Counted from the first letter of the stretch, positions 44,137-53,999 are shown. The stretch: 64,000 nt of DNA from Uliginosibacterium aquaticum (GCF_012972705.2 NZ_JABCSC020000001.1:1-64000); one strand, 5' to 3'. A program made the numbers and translations. Notes: a model not told the origin generated them from the letters alone.

Positions 44137-46062
44137 ATGAATGTGCTGTTTGAAGAGGACGGGTCTTTCAAGACCGCCACCATCCTCACCGATAACGATT
44201 CCTCCCTGCAGGTGGAAACCGCCACGGGCAAGCGTGTGAAGCTCAAGGCGGCGAATGTGCTGCTGCGTTTTGCCAGCCCCTCTGCGGCTGATTTGCTGGC
44301 CCAGGCCGATGTACTCACGGCCGACATGGATACCGAATTCCTGTGGGAAATGTGCGGCGACGACGAGTTCGCCTTTGCTGAATTCGCGGCCGATTATTTC
44401 GGCCACACGCCCTCGGCGGTCGAGTCGAGCGCCGTGCTGGTGAAGCTCTTCGCTTCGCCGATCCACTTCCACCGCAAGGGCAAGGGCCGCTTCCGCAAGG
44501 CTCCGCCCGAAATCCTCGCGGCCGCCCTGGCCGGCGCCGAGAAAAAGCGCCTGCAACAGGAACAGGTCGAGCGCATGAAGACCGAACTCATGGCCGGCAC
44601 GCTGCCCGCCGAGTTCCCGGCCATGCTGCAGGCCTTGCTCTACAAGCCGGACCGTAACCGCCTCGAAACCAAGGCGCTCGAAGCGGCGGTGGATGAGAGC
44701 GGTCAGTCTGCCCCGCGCCTGCTGCTCAAGGCCGGTGCCTTGAAGAGCAGCCACGAGCTGCATCTGGGCCGCTTCTTGTTCGAGTATTTCCCGGAAGGCA
44801 CGGCCTTCCCGGCGCTGGCCGCCCCGCCCCTGCCGGAGGATCTGCCGCTGGCACCGGCCTCCGCCTTCTCGATCGATGACGCCACCACCACCGAGATCGA
44901 CGACGCCTTCTCGCTGGTGCCGCGTGCTGAAGGTGGCTGGACAGTCGGCATCCACATTGCCGCGCCGGGCCTGGGCATCCGCCCCGGCTGCCCGATCGAC
45001 GCGGTGGCCCGCAAGCGTTTGTCCACCGTCTACATGCCCGGCAACAAGATCACCATGCTGCCGGATGACGTGGTTAGTGCCTACACCCTCGGCGAAGGCC
45101 AGGCCCGCCCGGCGCTGTCGCTCTACGTCGAAGTGAATCGCGACTTCAGCATCGCCGGCATGGCGAGCCGCATCGAGCGCGTGCATGTGTCGTCCAACCT
45201 GCGCCATCACGACATCGAGCCGGTGTTCAACGAAAACAGCCTGCAGGCCGAGGCCTTGCCGGATGCGCCTTACATGGCCGAGCTGAAGACCCTGTGGGAG
45301 TTCGCTACGGTGCTGGAGGCCGGGCGCGGCAAGCCCTCGGCCAACCAGAACCAGATGGATTTCAACTACTACGTCGACTGGTCGCAGGACACGCCGGATG
45401 GCCCCGGCCACATCACGATCGAGCAGAGGAAGCGCGGCTCGCCGCTGGACAAGCTGGTCGCCGAGCTGATGATCCTGGCCAACTCCAGCTGGGGCAAGCT
45501 GCTGCATGAAGCCGGCCTGCCGGCGATCTACCGCATCCAGGCGGGCGGCCGGGTGCGCATGAGCACCGCGGCCGGTCCGCACGAGGGGCTGGGCGTCGAC
45601 AACTACGCCTGGTCTTCCAGCCCGCTGCGCCGCTATGTCGACCTGTGCAACCAGTGGCAGCTGATCGCCCACCTGCGTGGCGAAGCGGCCCCGTTCGCAC
45701 CGGGCTCGGCCGAGCTGGCGCACGCGATGAGCGATTTCGACGCCACCTACAGCGCCTACAACGAATTCCAGCGTGGCATGGAGCGCTACTGGTGCCTGCG
45801 CTGGCTGCGTCAGGCTGGGGTGAAGGAAACTCCGGCCAAGGTGCTGCGCGAAAACATCCTGCGCCTGGAAGAAGTGCCGCTGGTGTTCAAGCTGCACTCC
45901 CTGCCGGCAGGTGTGAATGCGCATGAACGCGTGCAGGTGGGCGTCGACAAGGTGGATCTGATCGACGTCGAGCTGCGCGGCAAGTACCTCGCCACCCTGG
46001 CGCCGCTGACCACCGCGGAAGACGGGACCGACGGCGAAGAAGAAGAAACGCCGCTCGCGTAG
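44137..46062 (+). CDS. RNB-domain exoribonuclease (RNase II family)
   Basis: A 641-residue 3'-5' exoribonuclease. The RNB catalytic core has FSIDDATTTEIDDAFSL, whose Asp residues hold magnesium, and PLRRYVDLCNQWQLIAHL near residue 505. The N-terminal domain is about 240 residues without an obvious classical cold-shock motif, and the C-terminal S1-like part is short. This is the two-domain betaproteobacterial type rather than E. coli RNase R. It is followed after 11 bases by the TonB-type gene. Confidence 0.9.
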   Translation: MNVLFEEDGSFKTATILTDNDSSLQVETATGKRVKLKAANVLLRFASPSAADLLAQADVLTADMDTEFLWEMCGDDEFAFAEFAADYFGHTPSAVESSAVLVKLFASPIHFHRKGKGRFRKAPPEILAAALAGAEKKRLQQEQVERMKTELMAGTLPAEFPAMLQALLYKPDRNRLETKALEAAVDESGQSAPRLLLKAGALKSSHELHLGRFLFEYFPEGTAFPALAAPPLPEDLPLAPASAFSIDDATTTEIDDAFSLVPRAEGGWTVGIHIAAPGLGIRPGCPIDAVARKRLSTVYMPGNKITMLPDDVVSAYTLGEGQARPALSLYVEVNRDFSIAGMASRIERVHVSSNLRHHDIEPVFNENSLQAEALPDAPYMAELKTLWEFATVLEAGRGKPSANQNQMDFNYYVDWSQDTPDGPGHITIEQRKRGSPLDKLVAELMILANSSWGKLLHEAGLPAIYRIQAGGRVRMSTAAGPHEGLGVDNYAWSSSPLRRYVDLCNQWQLIAHLRGEAAPFAPGSAELAHAMSDFDATYSAYNEFQRGMERYWCLRWLRQAGVKETPAKVLRENILRLEEVPLVFKLHSLPAGVNAHERVQVGVDKVDLIDVELRGKYLATLAPLTTAEDGTDGEEEETPLA

Positions 46063-46073
46063 AATTCCCGCGC

Positions 46074-47078
46074 ATGTCTGCCGCTACTCCCCGCCCCTCC
46101 ACCCCCAAAGCAGCCAAGGCTGAAAAGCCCGCTGCGGTGGTGAAACCCGCTGCCTCGGGCAAGTCGTCTTCTTCCGGCAAGCCGGCGCGCAAACGGGTGC
46201 GGGGCCGCTCCCTGTCCTGGCTGGGCGGCCATGCCCTGGGCTTGGGGGTTGCGCTGTCGGTGCTGCTGCACGGCGTGTTCGGCGCGATGAATTTCGTGGC
46301 GCCCCCGGGCGGCCTCAAGAAGCTGGAGGAAAAGGGCCTCCAGGTGGTGCTGGTGAATTCCCGCCACAAGAAGCCCCCGCGCGATGCGCAGGCCTTGGCT
46401 CAGGCCAACCTCGATGGGGGGGGCGAGCAGGCTGACCAGAAACACATGCCGACTTCGCCGCTGCCGCCGCAGGATTCGGTGCGTGATGGCGAGGCCGTGG
46501 CCGAGGCGCAGCAGCGTGTGCGCCAGATGGAGGCGCGCCAGCGTGAATTGCTGGCCCTGGCGCAGGGCAGCAAGAAGCAGGTGGCGCCCGAGCGGGCTAA
46601 GCAGAGCGAAGAAACCCCCAGCGAAACCAAGCCTACCGAGCGTGGCCTCGATCTGAATTCGGCTCAGGCCATCGCGCGCCAGGAGGCGGTGGTGGATAAG
46701 CTCGTCAAGGATTACGCCTCGCGGCCGCGCAAGGGCTTCATCTCGCCGCGCACCAAGGAACACAAGCTGGCCATGTACGGCGAAGCTTTCCGCCTCAAGC
46801 TGGAGCGTATCGGCGAGGTGAATTTTCCGCGCAGCGCGCGCGGCTCCATGTACGGCAGCGTGATGGTGGTGGTCGAGATCCGTCCGGACGGTTCGCTCGA
46901 ATCTGCCGAGATTGCCCGCCCGAACGCCAATCCCAAGCTCAATGAAGCCGCACTGCGCATCGTGCGGCTGGCTGCGCCCTATGCGCGCATTCCGGATGAG
47001 CTGCGCAAGGATTACGACATTCTGGTGCTGGCGCGCACCATGAACTTCACGCGCGACGAGATCAGCGTCGAGCAGTGA
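46074..47078 (+). CDS. TonB-type energy transducer
   Basis: A 334-residue protein with the TonB layout: a basic N-terminus, one membrane helix (ALGLGVALSVLLHGVFG), a long linker with charged coil (AEAQQRVRQMEARQRELLALAQG) and a C-terminal domain of about 95 residues with MVVVEIRPDGSLESAEI and NEAALRIVRLAAPYARIP. It probably spans the periplasm to outer-membrane receptors, although no ExbB/ExbD genes are near. It follows the ribonuclease gene and precedes a shorter paralog of its own C-terminal domain. Confidence 0.82.
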   Translation: MSAATPRPSTPKAAKAEKPAAVVKPAASGKSSSSGKPARKRVRGRSLSWLGGHALGLGVALSVLLHGVFGAMNFVAPPGGLKKLEEKGLQVVLVNSRHKKPPRDAQALAQANLDGGGEQADQKHMPTSPLPPQDSVRDGEAVAEAQQRVRQMEARQRELLALAQGSKKQVAPERAKQSEETPSETKPTERGLDLNSAQAIARQEAVVDKLVKDYASRPRKGFISPRTKEHKLAMYGEAFRLKLERIGEVNFPRSARGSMYGSVMVVVEIRPDGSLESAEIARPNANPKLNEAALRIVRLAAPYARIPDELRKDYDILVLARTMNFTRDEISVEQ

Positions 47079-47098
47079 GCGCTGACCGGGATACACAC

Positions 47099-47542
47099 AT
47101 GTCCAGACTGATTGCTGCCAGCCTGCTGCTGCTCGCCCTGCTGCCGGCCGCCCGGGCTGACGAGGCGCCGCTGGCGGCGGCCAGCCAGCCGGTTGAAGCC
47201 GCCGCGCCGCGCACCATCGTTGTGGCCCTGCGCAGCCGCGAAGCGCGCCTGGCCTTCTATCGCGAGGCCTGTCTGCAACAGATCCTGGCCGAATTGCGCG
47301 AGCGGGTGCCGCGCGATGCGGCAGGCAAGGTCGCCCATGGCAAGAGCCTGCTGTCGCTGGAAGTGGCTGCCGATGGCAGGCTGGTGGCGAGCGAGCTGAT
47401 CCAGCCGGATACCAGTGCGGCCCTGAATGCAGCGCTCTTGCAGAGCGTGCAGGCGGCCGCGCCCTATCCCGCTTTTTCACCGGCGTTGAGCAAGGATTAC
47501 GATCACATGGTCCTGATCCTGCCCTTCAATTTTGGTGACTGA
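47099..47542 (+). CDS. Periplasmic TonB C-terminal-domain-only protein
   Basis: A 147-residue secreted protein with a signal peptide (SRLIAASLLLLALLPAARA). The rest aligns with the C-terminal domain of the gene before it: LSLEVAADGRLVASELIQP, AALNAALLQSVQAAAPY and LSKDYDHMVLILPFNF correspond to the same places there. It has no membrane anchor or linker, so it may be a soluble duplicate. A GTG at 47075 overlapping the previous stop is an alternative start, but the signal peptide favours ATG 47099. Confidence 0.75.
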   Translation: MSRLIAASLLLLALLPAARADEAPLAAASQPVEAAAPRTIVVALRSREARLAFYREACLQQILAELRERVPRDAAGKVAHGKSLLSLEVAADGRLVASELIQPDTSAALNAALLQSVQAAAPYPAFSPALSKDYDHMVLILPFNFGD

Positions 47543-48554
47543 GAGGCGCCTCACGCACGCTTCCAGCGGGCCAGAGGCGGCCCTCGAAAGTTTGCGCGTG
47601 CTGGCCGCCGCGGCCGTGGTCTGCGTGCATGTGGCGGCGACCGCCCTGATCGCTGCGCCCGATGCCGTGAGCTGGTGGAGCGCGAATCTGTGGGACAGCT
47701 TTGCGCACTGGTGCGTGCCGGTCTTCGTGATGCTTAGCGGCGCCTTGCTGCTTGGCCGCCGCGAGCCGGCCCCTCATTTCTGGCGCAAGCGCGCGGCGCG
47801 CCTGGTGTGGCCGCTGGTTGGCTGGAGCCTGATCTATCTCGGGCTGCAGGCCTGGCAGGCTGCGCACTGGTCGCTGCCGGGCCTGCTGGCTTTGCTCGTG
47901 CGCGGCACGCCTTATTACCACCTCTGGTACCTGTGGATGCTGCCGGGCCTGTATCTGGCCACGCCGGCGCTACGCCTCGGTGTGGCGAGCTGCTCGCGGC
48001 GCCAGTTGTGGTGGCTGTGTGCAGGGCTCAGCGTGCTGGCGGCACTTGAGGTGCCGCTGGGCTGGAGCAAGCAGTTCTTCCTGAGCAGCAGTCTGGCTTA
48101 TCTCGGCTGCTATCTGCTGGGCTGGCTGTTGTTCACCCAGCAAACCCAGCCGCCTGTGCGCTGGCTGTGGGCCGGTTTTTTGCTGGGCGGCGCCGGGGTG
48201 GCGGTGGGCGCCGGGCTGTTGCGGCCCCTGCTGGGAGCACGGGCCATCGAGTGGATGTACGCCTATCCGAACCCGCTGGTGCTGGGCATGGGCGCCTGTG
48301 CCTTCATGCTGGGCCTGCGCCTGTTGCCGGGGAAGGCCTGGGCCGGGTGGCTCGCACAGTTCGCGCCGCTTTCCTTCGGCATCTACCTGGTTCATCCGCT
48401 GTGCTTGCTGGGCCTGTCGAAAGCCGGCTTCACGGCCCTGCACTGGCACCCGGCACTGGGCATTCCGCTGCTCAGCGGACTGGTGCTGCTGCTCTCAGCC
48501 GTCGGTGTGGTCTTGCTGGCGCGGCTGCCGGGGATGTGGCGCCTGGTTCGCTGA
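47532..48554 (+). CDS. Acyltransferase family 3 membrane protein
   Basis: A 340-residue inner-membrane O-acyltransferase (OafA/WecH-like) with about ten helices. Family marks are ESLRVLAAAAVVCVHVAATAL with its conserved His, CVPVFVMLSGALLLG, and YYHLWYLWMLPGLYLATP. Such proteins acetylate surface glycans or other envelope molecules. The start is TTG 47532 or GTG 47535, overlapping the gene before by about ten bases, so coupled translation is likely. Confidence 0.85.
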   Translation: MVTERRLTHASSGPEAALESLRVLAAAAVVCVHVAATALIAAPDAVSWWSANLWDSFAHWCVPVFVMLSGALLLGRREPAPHFWRKRAARLVWPLVGWSLIYLGLQAWQAAHWSLPGLLALLVRGTPYYHLWYLWMLPGLYLATPALRLGVASCSRRQLWWLCAGLSVLAALEVPLGWSKQFFLSSSLAYLGCYLLGWLLFTQQTQPPVRWLWAGFLLGGAGVAVGAGLLRPLLGARAIEWMYAYPNPLVLGMGACAFMLGLRLLPGKAWAGWLAQFAPLSFGIYLVHPLCLLGLSKAGFTALHWHPALGIPLLSGLVLLLSAVGVVLLARLPGMWRLVR

Positions 48555-48610
48555 GCGAAGGTTTCCATACGCCAGCGTTTTGAGGTGGGTCAAGTAAGGA
48601 TCGGGAGGCT

Positions 48611-48637
48611 TCAAGCTTGGCGGCTGGCGGCCGTTAG
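48611..48637 (+). promoter_or_regulatory. Candidate sigma-28 (FliA) promoter of the second chemoreceptor
   Basis: TCAAGCTT (48611-48618), an 11-base spacer and GCCGTTAG (48630-48637) match 12 of 16 positions of the E. coli FliA consensus with the exact spacing. It lies about 80 bases before the receptor ATG. Confidence 0.6.
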
Positions 48638-48720
48638 GCCCTGATGACCCATGCCTTTGTCTCCCTGGGAGTGACGCAGGCATGGGCAGCCCCTTTGACT
48701 CCTGTGCATATCTCACTGCC

Positions 48721-50343
48721 ATGAACCTCAGCGTATCCAGCCGCCTGCTCGTGATGAGCGGCGCATCCATCCTGTCCCTGTTCCTGGTTTCACTGGCAGG
48801 TTTCTTTGCCGCCAGGGCCCCGCAGCAAAGCCTCGAGCAGTTCCAGCAGAACCTGCTGCCGAGCATGGAGCTGGTGGCCGATATCGAGCGCGATTTCCTG
48901 GCCGTGCGGCGCCTGATCACGGTGCACGTCACCGAGCTGTATGACACCAAGAAGAAGGAAGATCGCGCTGCGATCATGGCCGCGCGCGAGCGCATGGATG
49001 CTGCCTTCGAGCGTTACAGCCGGGAGATGGTGGTCGATGAGGAGGACCGCAGCCTGCTCGAAGCGGTGCGCAAGGAAGTGGCCACTTACGATCGCGTGCG
49101 CGACGAGGTGCTGGCCAAGTCCGATGATTTTGATGTGGATGGCGCCCGCGATGCCCTCACCGGCATCGGCGTGGCACAGGGCAACAAGGTTTCGGAGGCG
49201 ATCAAGGCCCATCGCGAGTACAACCATCGGCAGGCGGACCGGATGGTGCAGGCGGCCTCCAGTCAGGCCTCTTCACTGCTGACGGTCTCCTGGATCGTGG
49301 CCTTGCTGGCGACCCTCATCAGTGGTGGCCTGGCTTTCATGCTGATCCGCAGCGTGCGCGTGTCACTGCATGCGGTGCAGGATACGGTCGAGCATATTGA
49401 GCGCCGGCTGGATTTCACGCGGCGCATCCCGGTACTGCAGCGCGACGAGCTGGGGGCCATCGCAGGGGCGATCAATCGCCTGATTGATCGCATGCAGGGC
49501 AATCTGCAGACCATTGCCGGCAATGCCCAGTCCCTCGCCGCCGCCGCCAGCCAGACGGCCGGATCCTCCGAACAGGTCGCGCGCGCTTCGCTGCAGCAGA
49601 GCGAGGCTGCTTCCGACATGGCGGCGACCGTCGAAGAGATGACAGTGAGCGTCAACCATGTGGCCGAACGCGCTCAGGAGGCGAACCAGCTCTCCAATGC
49701 GTCGGCACAACTGGCGGCCAACGGCGAACTGGTGATCGGCCAGACCGTGCGTGACATCAATGACATCGCCGCGGTCGTCGCGGATTCCTCAGCCCGCATC
49801 CACGAGCTGGAGGCACATGGCGAACGCATTTCCAGCGTGGTGGCAGTGATCAAGGAAGTAGCGGATCAGACCAATCTGCTGGCCCTCAACGCGGCCATTG
49901 AGGCCGCCCGGGCCGGTGAGCAGGGGCGCGGCTTTGCCGTGGTGGCCGATGAGGTGCGCAAGCTCGCCGAGCGCACCCGCAGCTCCACCCAGGAGATCGG
50001 CTCCACCATCGAGGCCATGCGCGGCAGCGCCTCCGCGGCGGTGGCCTGCATGCAGGAAGCCGTGCAGCGGGTCGGCACCGGCGTCTCTGGCGCGGAAGAA
50101 ACCAACCAGGCGATTCAGGTGATCCGCAGCGGTAGCCGCGACGCGGTGCAACGCGTGGAAGAAATCGCTACTTCGATCCGTGAGCAGGGCGCCGCCACCA
50201 ACTCGATCGCGATCCAGGTCGAGAAGATCGCCCAGATGTCCGAAGAAAGCAGCGCCGCCGCAGGCGAGAGTGCCGACGCAGCACGCGCACTGGATCAGCT
50301 GGCCCGCCAGATGCACGAAATCGTCGCGGCCTATCGGCTGTAA
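48721..50343 (+). CDS. Methyl-accepting chemotaxis protein
   Basis: A 540-residue receptor. Two helices ([21 protein letters not shown] and [23 protein letters not shown]) flank a helical periplasmic sensor; then HAMP and the conserved signalling tip [24 protein letters not shown] 48721 is preceded at a distance by the FliA-like promoter. The cytoplasmic part is close to the receptor at 16876-18480, including the same C-terminal pattern ending in AAYRL against SAYKL, so they are paralogs with different sensors. Confidence 0.92.
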   Translation: MNLSVSSRLLVMSGASILSLFLVSLAGFFAARAPQQSLEQFQQNLLPSMELVADIERDFLAVRRLITVHVTELYDTKKKEDRAAIMAARERMDAAFERYSREMVVDEEDRSLLEAVRKEVATYDRVRDEVLAKSDDFDVDGARDALTGIGVAQGNKVSEAIKAHREYNHRQADRMVQAASSQASSLLTVSWIVALLATLISGGLAFMLIRSVRVSLHAVQDTVEHIERRLDFTRRIPVLQRDELGAIAGAINRLIDRMQGNLQTIAGNAQSLAAAASQTAGSSEQVARASLQQSEAASDMAATVEEMTVSVNHVAERAQEANQLSNASAQLAANGELVIGQTVRDINDIAAVVADSSARIHELEAHGERISSVVAVIKEVADQTNLLALNAAIEAARAGEQGRGFAVVADEVRKLAERTRSSTQEIGSTIEAMRGSASAAVACMQEAVQRVGTGVSGAEETNQAIQVIRSGSRDAVQRVEEIATSIREQGAATNSIAIQVEKIAQMSEESSAAAGESADAARALDQLARQMHEIVAAYRL

Positions 50344-50383
50344 GCGGGGCAGTAAAGTTGGCGTGGTCTCCGCAGTCGCGGCT

Positions 50384-51082
50384 TCAGTCACGCGCGATGC
50401 TGACGCCATGACTGGCTTCAAGTTCGTCGAAGAAATCATCGAGGCGCCGGCCCGGCAGATCCGGGAAGCGGGCGGGCAGGGTGTCGAGATGCTGGATGCG
50501 GTCGACACGGAAATGGCGGAAGCCCTCGCGCAGTTCGCACCAGGCAATCAGGGTCCAGGCGCGTCCCCAGAAGAACAGGCCCAGCGGCCACAGGCGGCGT
50601 TGTGAGGGGGTCTGGTCTTCGCGCACATAGGCGATGTCCACGATCTTGTGCCCGCGCACTGCGAGGCGCAGCGGCTGCAGCCAGGGGAGCTGATCTGCGC
50701 CGATCGGTGGCACGAACAGGCGGGCGAGCTGGGCTTCGCGTTTGAGCGCTTCCGGCAGCACGTTGTGAATTTTGGCCAGCGCTGCGCCGGCCGAACGCGC
50801 CAGCTCCGCATCGCCCCAGGCCTGCACCATGCGCGAGCCGACCAGCAGGGCTTCGAGTTCTTCCGGGCTAAACAGCAGTGGTGGCACATCCAGCCGGTAG
50901 CGCAGGCGGTAGCCGACTCCGGCCTCACCCTCGATCGGCACGCCGGAGAGGGTGAGGTCGTGGATATCGCGGTACAGGGTGCGCAAGGACACCTGCAGCT
51001 GCTCGGCGAGCCACTGGCCGGTGGCATGGCGCCGGGCACGCAGCAGTTCAACGAGGCGGAAGAGGCGGTCGGCGCGGCGCAT
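50384..51082 (-). CDS. YafY-type HTH and WYL-domain regulator
   Basis: A 232-residue cytoplasmic regulator. The N-terminal winged helix (RADRLFRLVELLRARRHATGQWLAEQLQVSLRTLYRDI) matches HTH_11, and the C-terminal two-thirds matches the WYL ligand-binding domain (IVDIAYVREDQ and WPLGLFFWGRAWTLIAWCELR, where the usual WYL appears as WTL). It is 50 bases after the VOC gene on the same strand, an arrangement common for YafY regulators, and may control that gene. Confidence 0.9.
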   Translation of the reverse strand: MRRADRLFRLVELLRARRHATGQWLAEQLQVSLRTLYRDIHDLTLSGVPIEGEAGVGYRLRYRLDVPPLLFSPEELEALLVGSRMVQAWGDAELARSAGAALAKIHNVLPEALKREAQLARLFVPPIGADQLPWLQPLRLAVRGHKIVDIAYVREDQTPSQRRLWPLGLFFWGRAWTLIAWCELREGFRHFRVDRIQHLDTLPARFPDLPGRRLDDFFDELEASHGVSIARD

Positions 51083-51132
51083 CAGGCAGAGTGGAGCGGA
51101 TAGCTGAAGAATCGCACCTTACACTAGGCCGC

Positions 51133-51501
51133 TCAGTGCATTGAATGCAGGCCGATGACATTGCCCTCGGTATCGAAGAACAGGGCGAAGTAACCGATCT
51201 CGGGGCGGATCAGGGTCTTGGGCGTCACGATCATGCCGCCGGCTGCTTCGACGCGCGCCAGTACCTGGCCCAGGTCGTCGCCACCGTTCAGATAGATACG
51301 TACCCCGTCCTTGTGCGGGCGGGCCTGGGCCATCTCGATCAGGCAGCCGCTCACCGCTTCGCCTGCGTGCGGCCAGATCGCCATGCGGCTGTCCGGCCCG
51401 CAGGCTTCCGGCTTGAGTTCGATGGCGAAGATGGTTTCGTAGAAACGGCGGGCGCGCTCGAAATCGGCGACGGGGATTTCAAACCAGTGAATGGCATGCA
51501 T
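51133..51501 (-). CDS. VOC (glyoxalase/bleomycin-resistance) family protein
   Basis: A 122-residue protein of the vicinal oxygen chelate fold. Marks are HWFEIPVADFERARRFYETIF at the start and FALFFDTEGNVIGLHSMH at the end, with potential metal-ligand residues in both. It is of the PhnB/YafY-partner type, with unknown substrate. It precedes the YafY-type regulator gene. Confidence 0.9.
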   Translation of the reverse strand: MHAIHWFEIPVADFERARRFYETIFAIELKPEACGPDSRMAIWPHAGEAVSGCLIEMAQARPHKDGVRIYLNGGDDLGQVLARVEAAGGMIVTPKTLIRPEIGYFALFFDTEGNVIGLHSMH

Positions 51502-51572
51502 GACAGACTCCTTGTTGCGGTTGAGGAGCCGTCATGTTGCGCGGGGCCTGCTGACAGCGTGGTGTCAGCAGG

Positions 51573-53897
51573 CTAGCGCTGCAGACTCAGTTGCAGCGGC
51601 CCTGCAGCGAGTTGCAGCAGCACGCTGCCGTCCGCCTGCTGCTGCCAGCTTTGCGCGCCACTGAGGGTTTTCACGCCAAAGCCAGGGCGCAGCCGCAAGC
51701 TCAGTGGCTCGCGCAGCGTGGCGGAGAGACTCAGCCCGTGGGGAGTGCGGATGCCTTCCAGACTGAGCGCTGCGCTGGCGGAGAGCTCCAGCGGGCCCGC
51801 CAGGCCGCGGGCTTCGATCAGGCTGAAGCGCAGCGTATCGCCCTCACTGCTGAAGCTGGCGGCCATCCCGGCAAGCTGCCAGCCCGCCGCGTCGACCTGC
51901 TTCTCGGCCGCGCGCGCGATCAGGACGATGTCATTGCCGATGCTGGCGGCGAAGCCCTTGCCGGCGGGCAGAGTCTGCACATTGGGCAGACCCGCTTCGT
52001 TAGCCCGCCAGGGATAGAGCAGGGTGAGGAAATCCTGTTGCTTGGCGGGCGACCTTGTTTCGGTCGTGACATGCCATTCGTTCGGCATTTTCGCTTGGTA
52101 GCTGGCGCCCACCGGCGGCTCGAAGGCGTCGCTCTGGCGCATCGTCAGGGCAGTCGCTGCCGGGCTGAGGAAGCGCACTGTGAGGCGCGCGTCCTTCTGC
52201 TGCTGGGTGATCTCGCCACGCTCCGGCGCAAGGCTCATTTCGCTGCGGGCATGGAGTTGCCACTGGAACTTCACCGCCTCCGCTGCGCTGGCTTCATCGA
52301 GCATCACGAAGTAGCGCCGGTTGACGAAGAACACGTGGCGCAGGGCGCGCTCGGCATGCGGGGCATAGGCGCGGCTGGCATCGCCCGTAGCGAAGCTGAA
52401 GCTGGCGCCATCGGCAAAGCGCGTGATCGTGCCGCTGGCCGAGGCATCCTTGATGCGCTGGCCCTCGCCGCCGAAGAGCAGGGCGTTCTTGGATTTCGTC
52501 TGGCGGCTCCAGCCATCGTGATGCGGGCTGCCGTAGTACTCGCGGTAGCCGGAGCTGATCGCCAGTGGCTGGCCGTAGGCGTTGAGCACGAAGCTGTTCT
52601 GGTCCGAAAAGCCGTGGCTGGCCGAGCCCTGCGGGCTGGAGCGGAAGCCGAGCATGATGTCGTCGGCAGCGCCGAGTGCCGAGTGCATGCTGACGACGCC
52701 AATGTCATCGAAGTAGAGGCTCTGCGGCAGGTCTGCCAGACGGACTTCAGGCAGGGCCGCCTGACCGGTGCGGAAGCGCTGCAGGAAGGCGTCGATGCCA
52801 TCGTAGGTGTAGTAGCCGAAGCTGGTCGGGGGCTTCTGGCGCAGCAGGCGCGCATAGGCCAGCGGGTAGGGATCGCGGTTGAGGATGGCGGCCTTTTCAA
52901 GAATCAGGGCGATGCTGCCGGAAGGGTTGGCGATGTTGTTCAGGTCACCGAAGAAGGAGCCGCCGTAGGGCATCTGGTTGTACACGCCGAAGTAGGCGGT
53001 GTTGCGCCAGAAGGGGCGGGCCAGCGGTTCGCTGAAGCCGAGGATGGCCATGCCTTCCAGAAAACGCTGGTGCTGGGTGATGCCGGTGCTCCAGTAGTTG
53101 AGCCCTTCGGCCCAGCCGCCGGCCGGCCCGCCCCACACCGGGAACTGGCGCAGGTAATACTCGTAGCTCCAGGCCAGCCAGCCGGGGGCCGCCTTGGTGT
53201 CATGCAGCAATACAAGGCCGCCCTGCCCCAGCGTGGAGATGAAGCGCATCGGGTGGCTCAGCGAGTTGTCCGGCGTGGTCGGGCGGGTGAGGCTGAACTT
53301 GGGCTGAACCTGACTCGCCAGCACTTCCATGCGTGCGATCAGCGCACGGCTCACGGTCTTGCGCTCGTCTTCGCTGAGCGCGCCGTACGCCCAGTCGTAC
53401 GCAAACAGCATCGGGCGCAGGGACTGGATGAACAGCTCGTCGTTGCTGCGATAGGTGTCGCGGTCGATCGACCAGCTGGCCAGATGCAGCAGCCAGCGCG
53501 CCGCTTCACGGCCGTAAGCGGGGTCTTCGGTGAGCAGCCAGCCGAGCGCGTAGCGTTGCGCCCAGGCGGCGGTGTCGTTGGCGGCCTTGTAGCCGGCCTG
53601 CCAGAGCTTGGTGCCCTCGCTCGTGCCGTTCTTCACGGCGCGGGGTTCGGGGATCAGTGGCTTGTTGTCCAGCGCGGGCAGGGCCAGCTTCGCGAGTGCG
53701 GCGCTATCTGGCTGGGCCGGCAGTTCCTTGAAGAAGGCGCGCAGGGTGGGCAGGTCGGCCGGGCGGATCAGCAGGCGCGGATGCTCGTTGGCGATCTTCT
53801 GGCTGAACTCGGCACTGCGCGTGGCGACCAGCTCGGCATCGGTCTGCGCCAGCGCCGGCAGGCTGAAGAGGGCGATGAGGCAGAGCAGGCGGCGCAT
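51573..53897 (-). CDS. Secreted heparinase II/III-like polysaccharide lyase (DUF4962)
   Basis: A 774-residue enzyme with a signal peptide (RRLLCLIALFSLPALAQ). The N-terminal half is an alpha/alpha toroid (DUF4962) with SHPMRFISTLGQGG and GGWAEGLNYWSTG, matching His and Tyr places of the catalytic site. The C-terminal half is the heparinase II/III beta sandwich (SHGFSDQNSFVLNAYGQPLAISSGYREYYG). Family enzymes cleave uronic-acid polysaccharides such as alginate or heparin-like glycans by beta-elimination. The substrate is not known. It stands alone. Confidence 0.82.
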   Translation of the reverse strand: MRRLLCLIALFSLPALAQTDAELVATRSAEFSQKIANEHPRLLIRPADLPTLRAFFKELPAQPDSAALAKLALPALDNKPLIPEPRAVKNGTSEGTKLWQAGYKAANDTAAWAQRYALGWLLTEDPAYGREAARWLLHLASWSIDRDTYRSNDELFIQSLRPMLFAYDWAYGALSEDERKTVSRALIARMEVLASQVQPKFSLTRPTTPDNSLSHPMRFISTLGQGGLVLLHDTKAAPGWLAWSYEYYLRQFPVWGGPAGGWAEGLNYWSTGITQHQRFLEGMAILGFSEPLARPFWRNTAYFGVYNQMPYGGSFFGDLNNIANPSGSIALILEKAAILNRDPYPLAYARLLRQKPPTSFGYYTYDGIDAFLQRFRTGQAALPEVRLADLPQSLYFDDIGVVSMHSALGAADDIMLGFRSSPQGSASHGFSDQNSFVLNAYGQPLAISSGYREYYGSPHHDGWSRQTKSKNALLFGGEGQRIKDASASGTITRFADGASFSFATGDASRAYAPHAERALRHVFFVNRRYFVMLDEASAAEAVKFQWQLHARSEMSLAPERGEITQQQKDARLTVRFLSPAATALTMRQSDAFEPPVGASYQAKMPNEWHVTTETRSPAKQQDFLTLLYPWRANEAGLPNVQTLPAGKGFAASIGNDIVLIARAAEKQVDAAGWQLAGMAASFSSEGDTLRFSLIEARGLAGPLELSASAALSLEGIRTPHGLSLSATLREPLSLRLRPGFGVKTLSGAQSWQQQADGSVLLQLAAGPLQLSLQR

Positions 53898-53924
53898 GGG
53901 AGTTCTCACAAAAACGCTTTGAAA

Positions 53925-53983
53925 CGTAGGTGCGACTTCAGTCGCACTCAACGCGTGGCTGGCCGACTGAAGTCGGCCCTACG
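53925..53983. repeat. REP/BIME pair between the heparinase-like gene and xth
   Basis: A forward unit (53925-53947, head GTAGGTGCGACTTCAG) and an inverted unit (53961-53983, complement head GTAGGGCCGACTTCAG) are joined by a linker with AACGCGTGG, the same kind of linker as at the two other clusters. Confidence 0.88.
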
Positions 53984-53999
53984 AAAACCTGCCCCGCTT

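Noticed and set aside
44041-45924. A 627-codon open frame antisense to the RNB ribonuclease gene
   Set aside because: It mirrors the ribonuclease codons and has no start signal or known domain.
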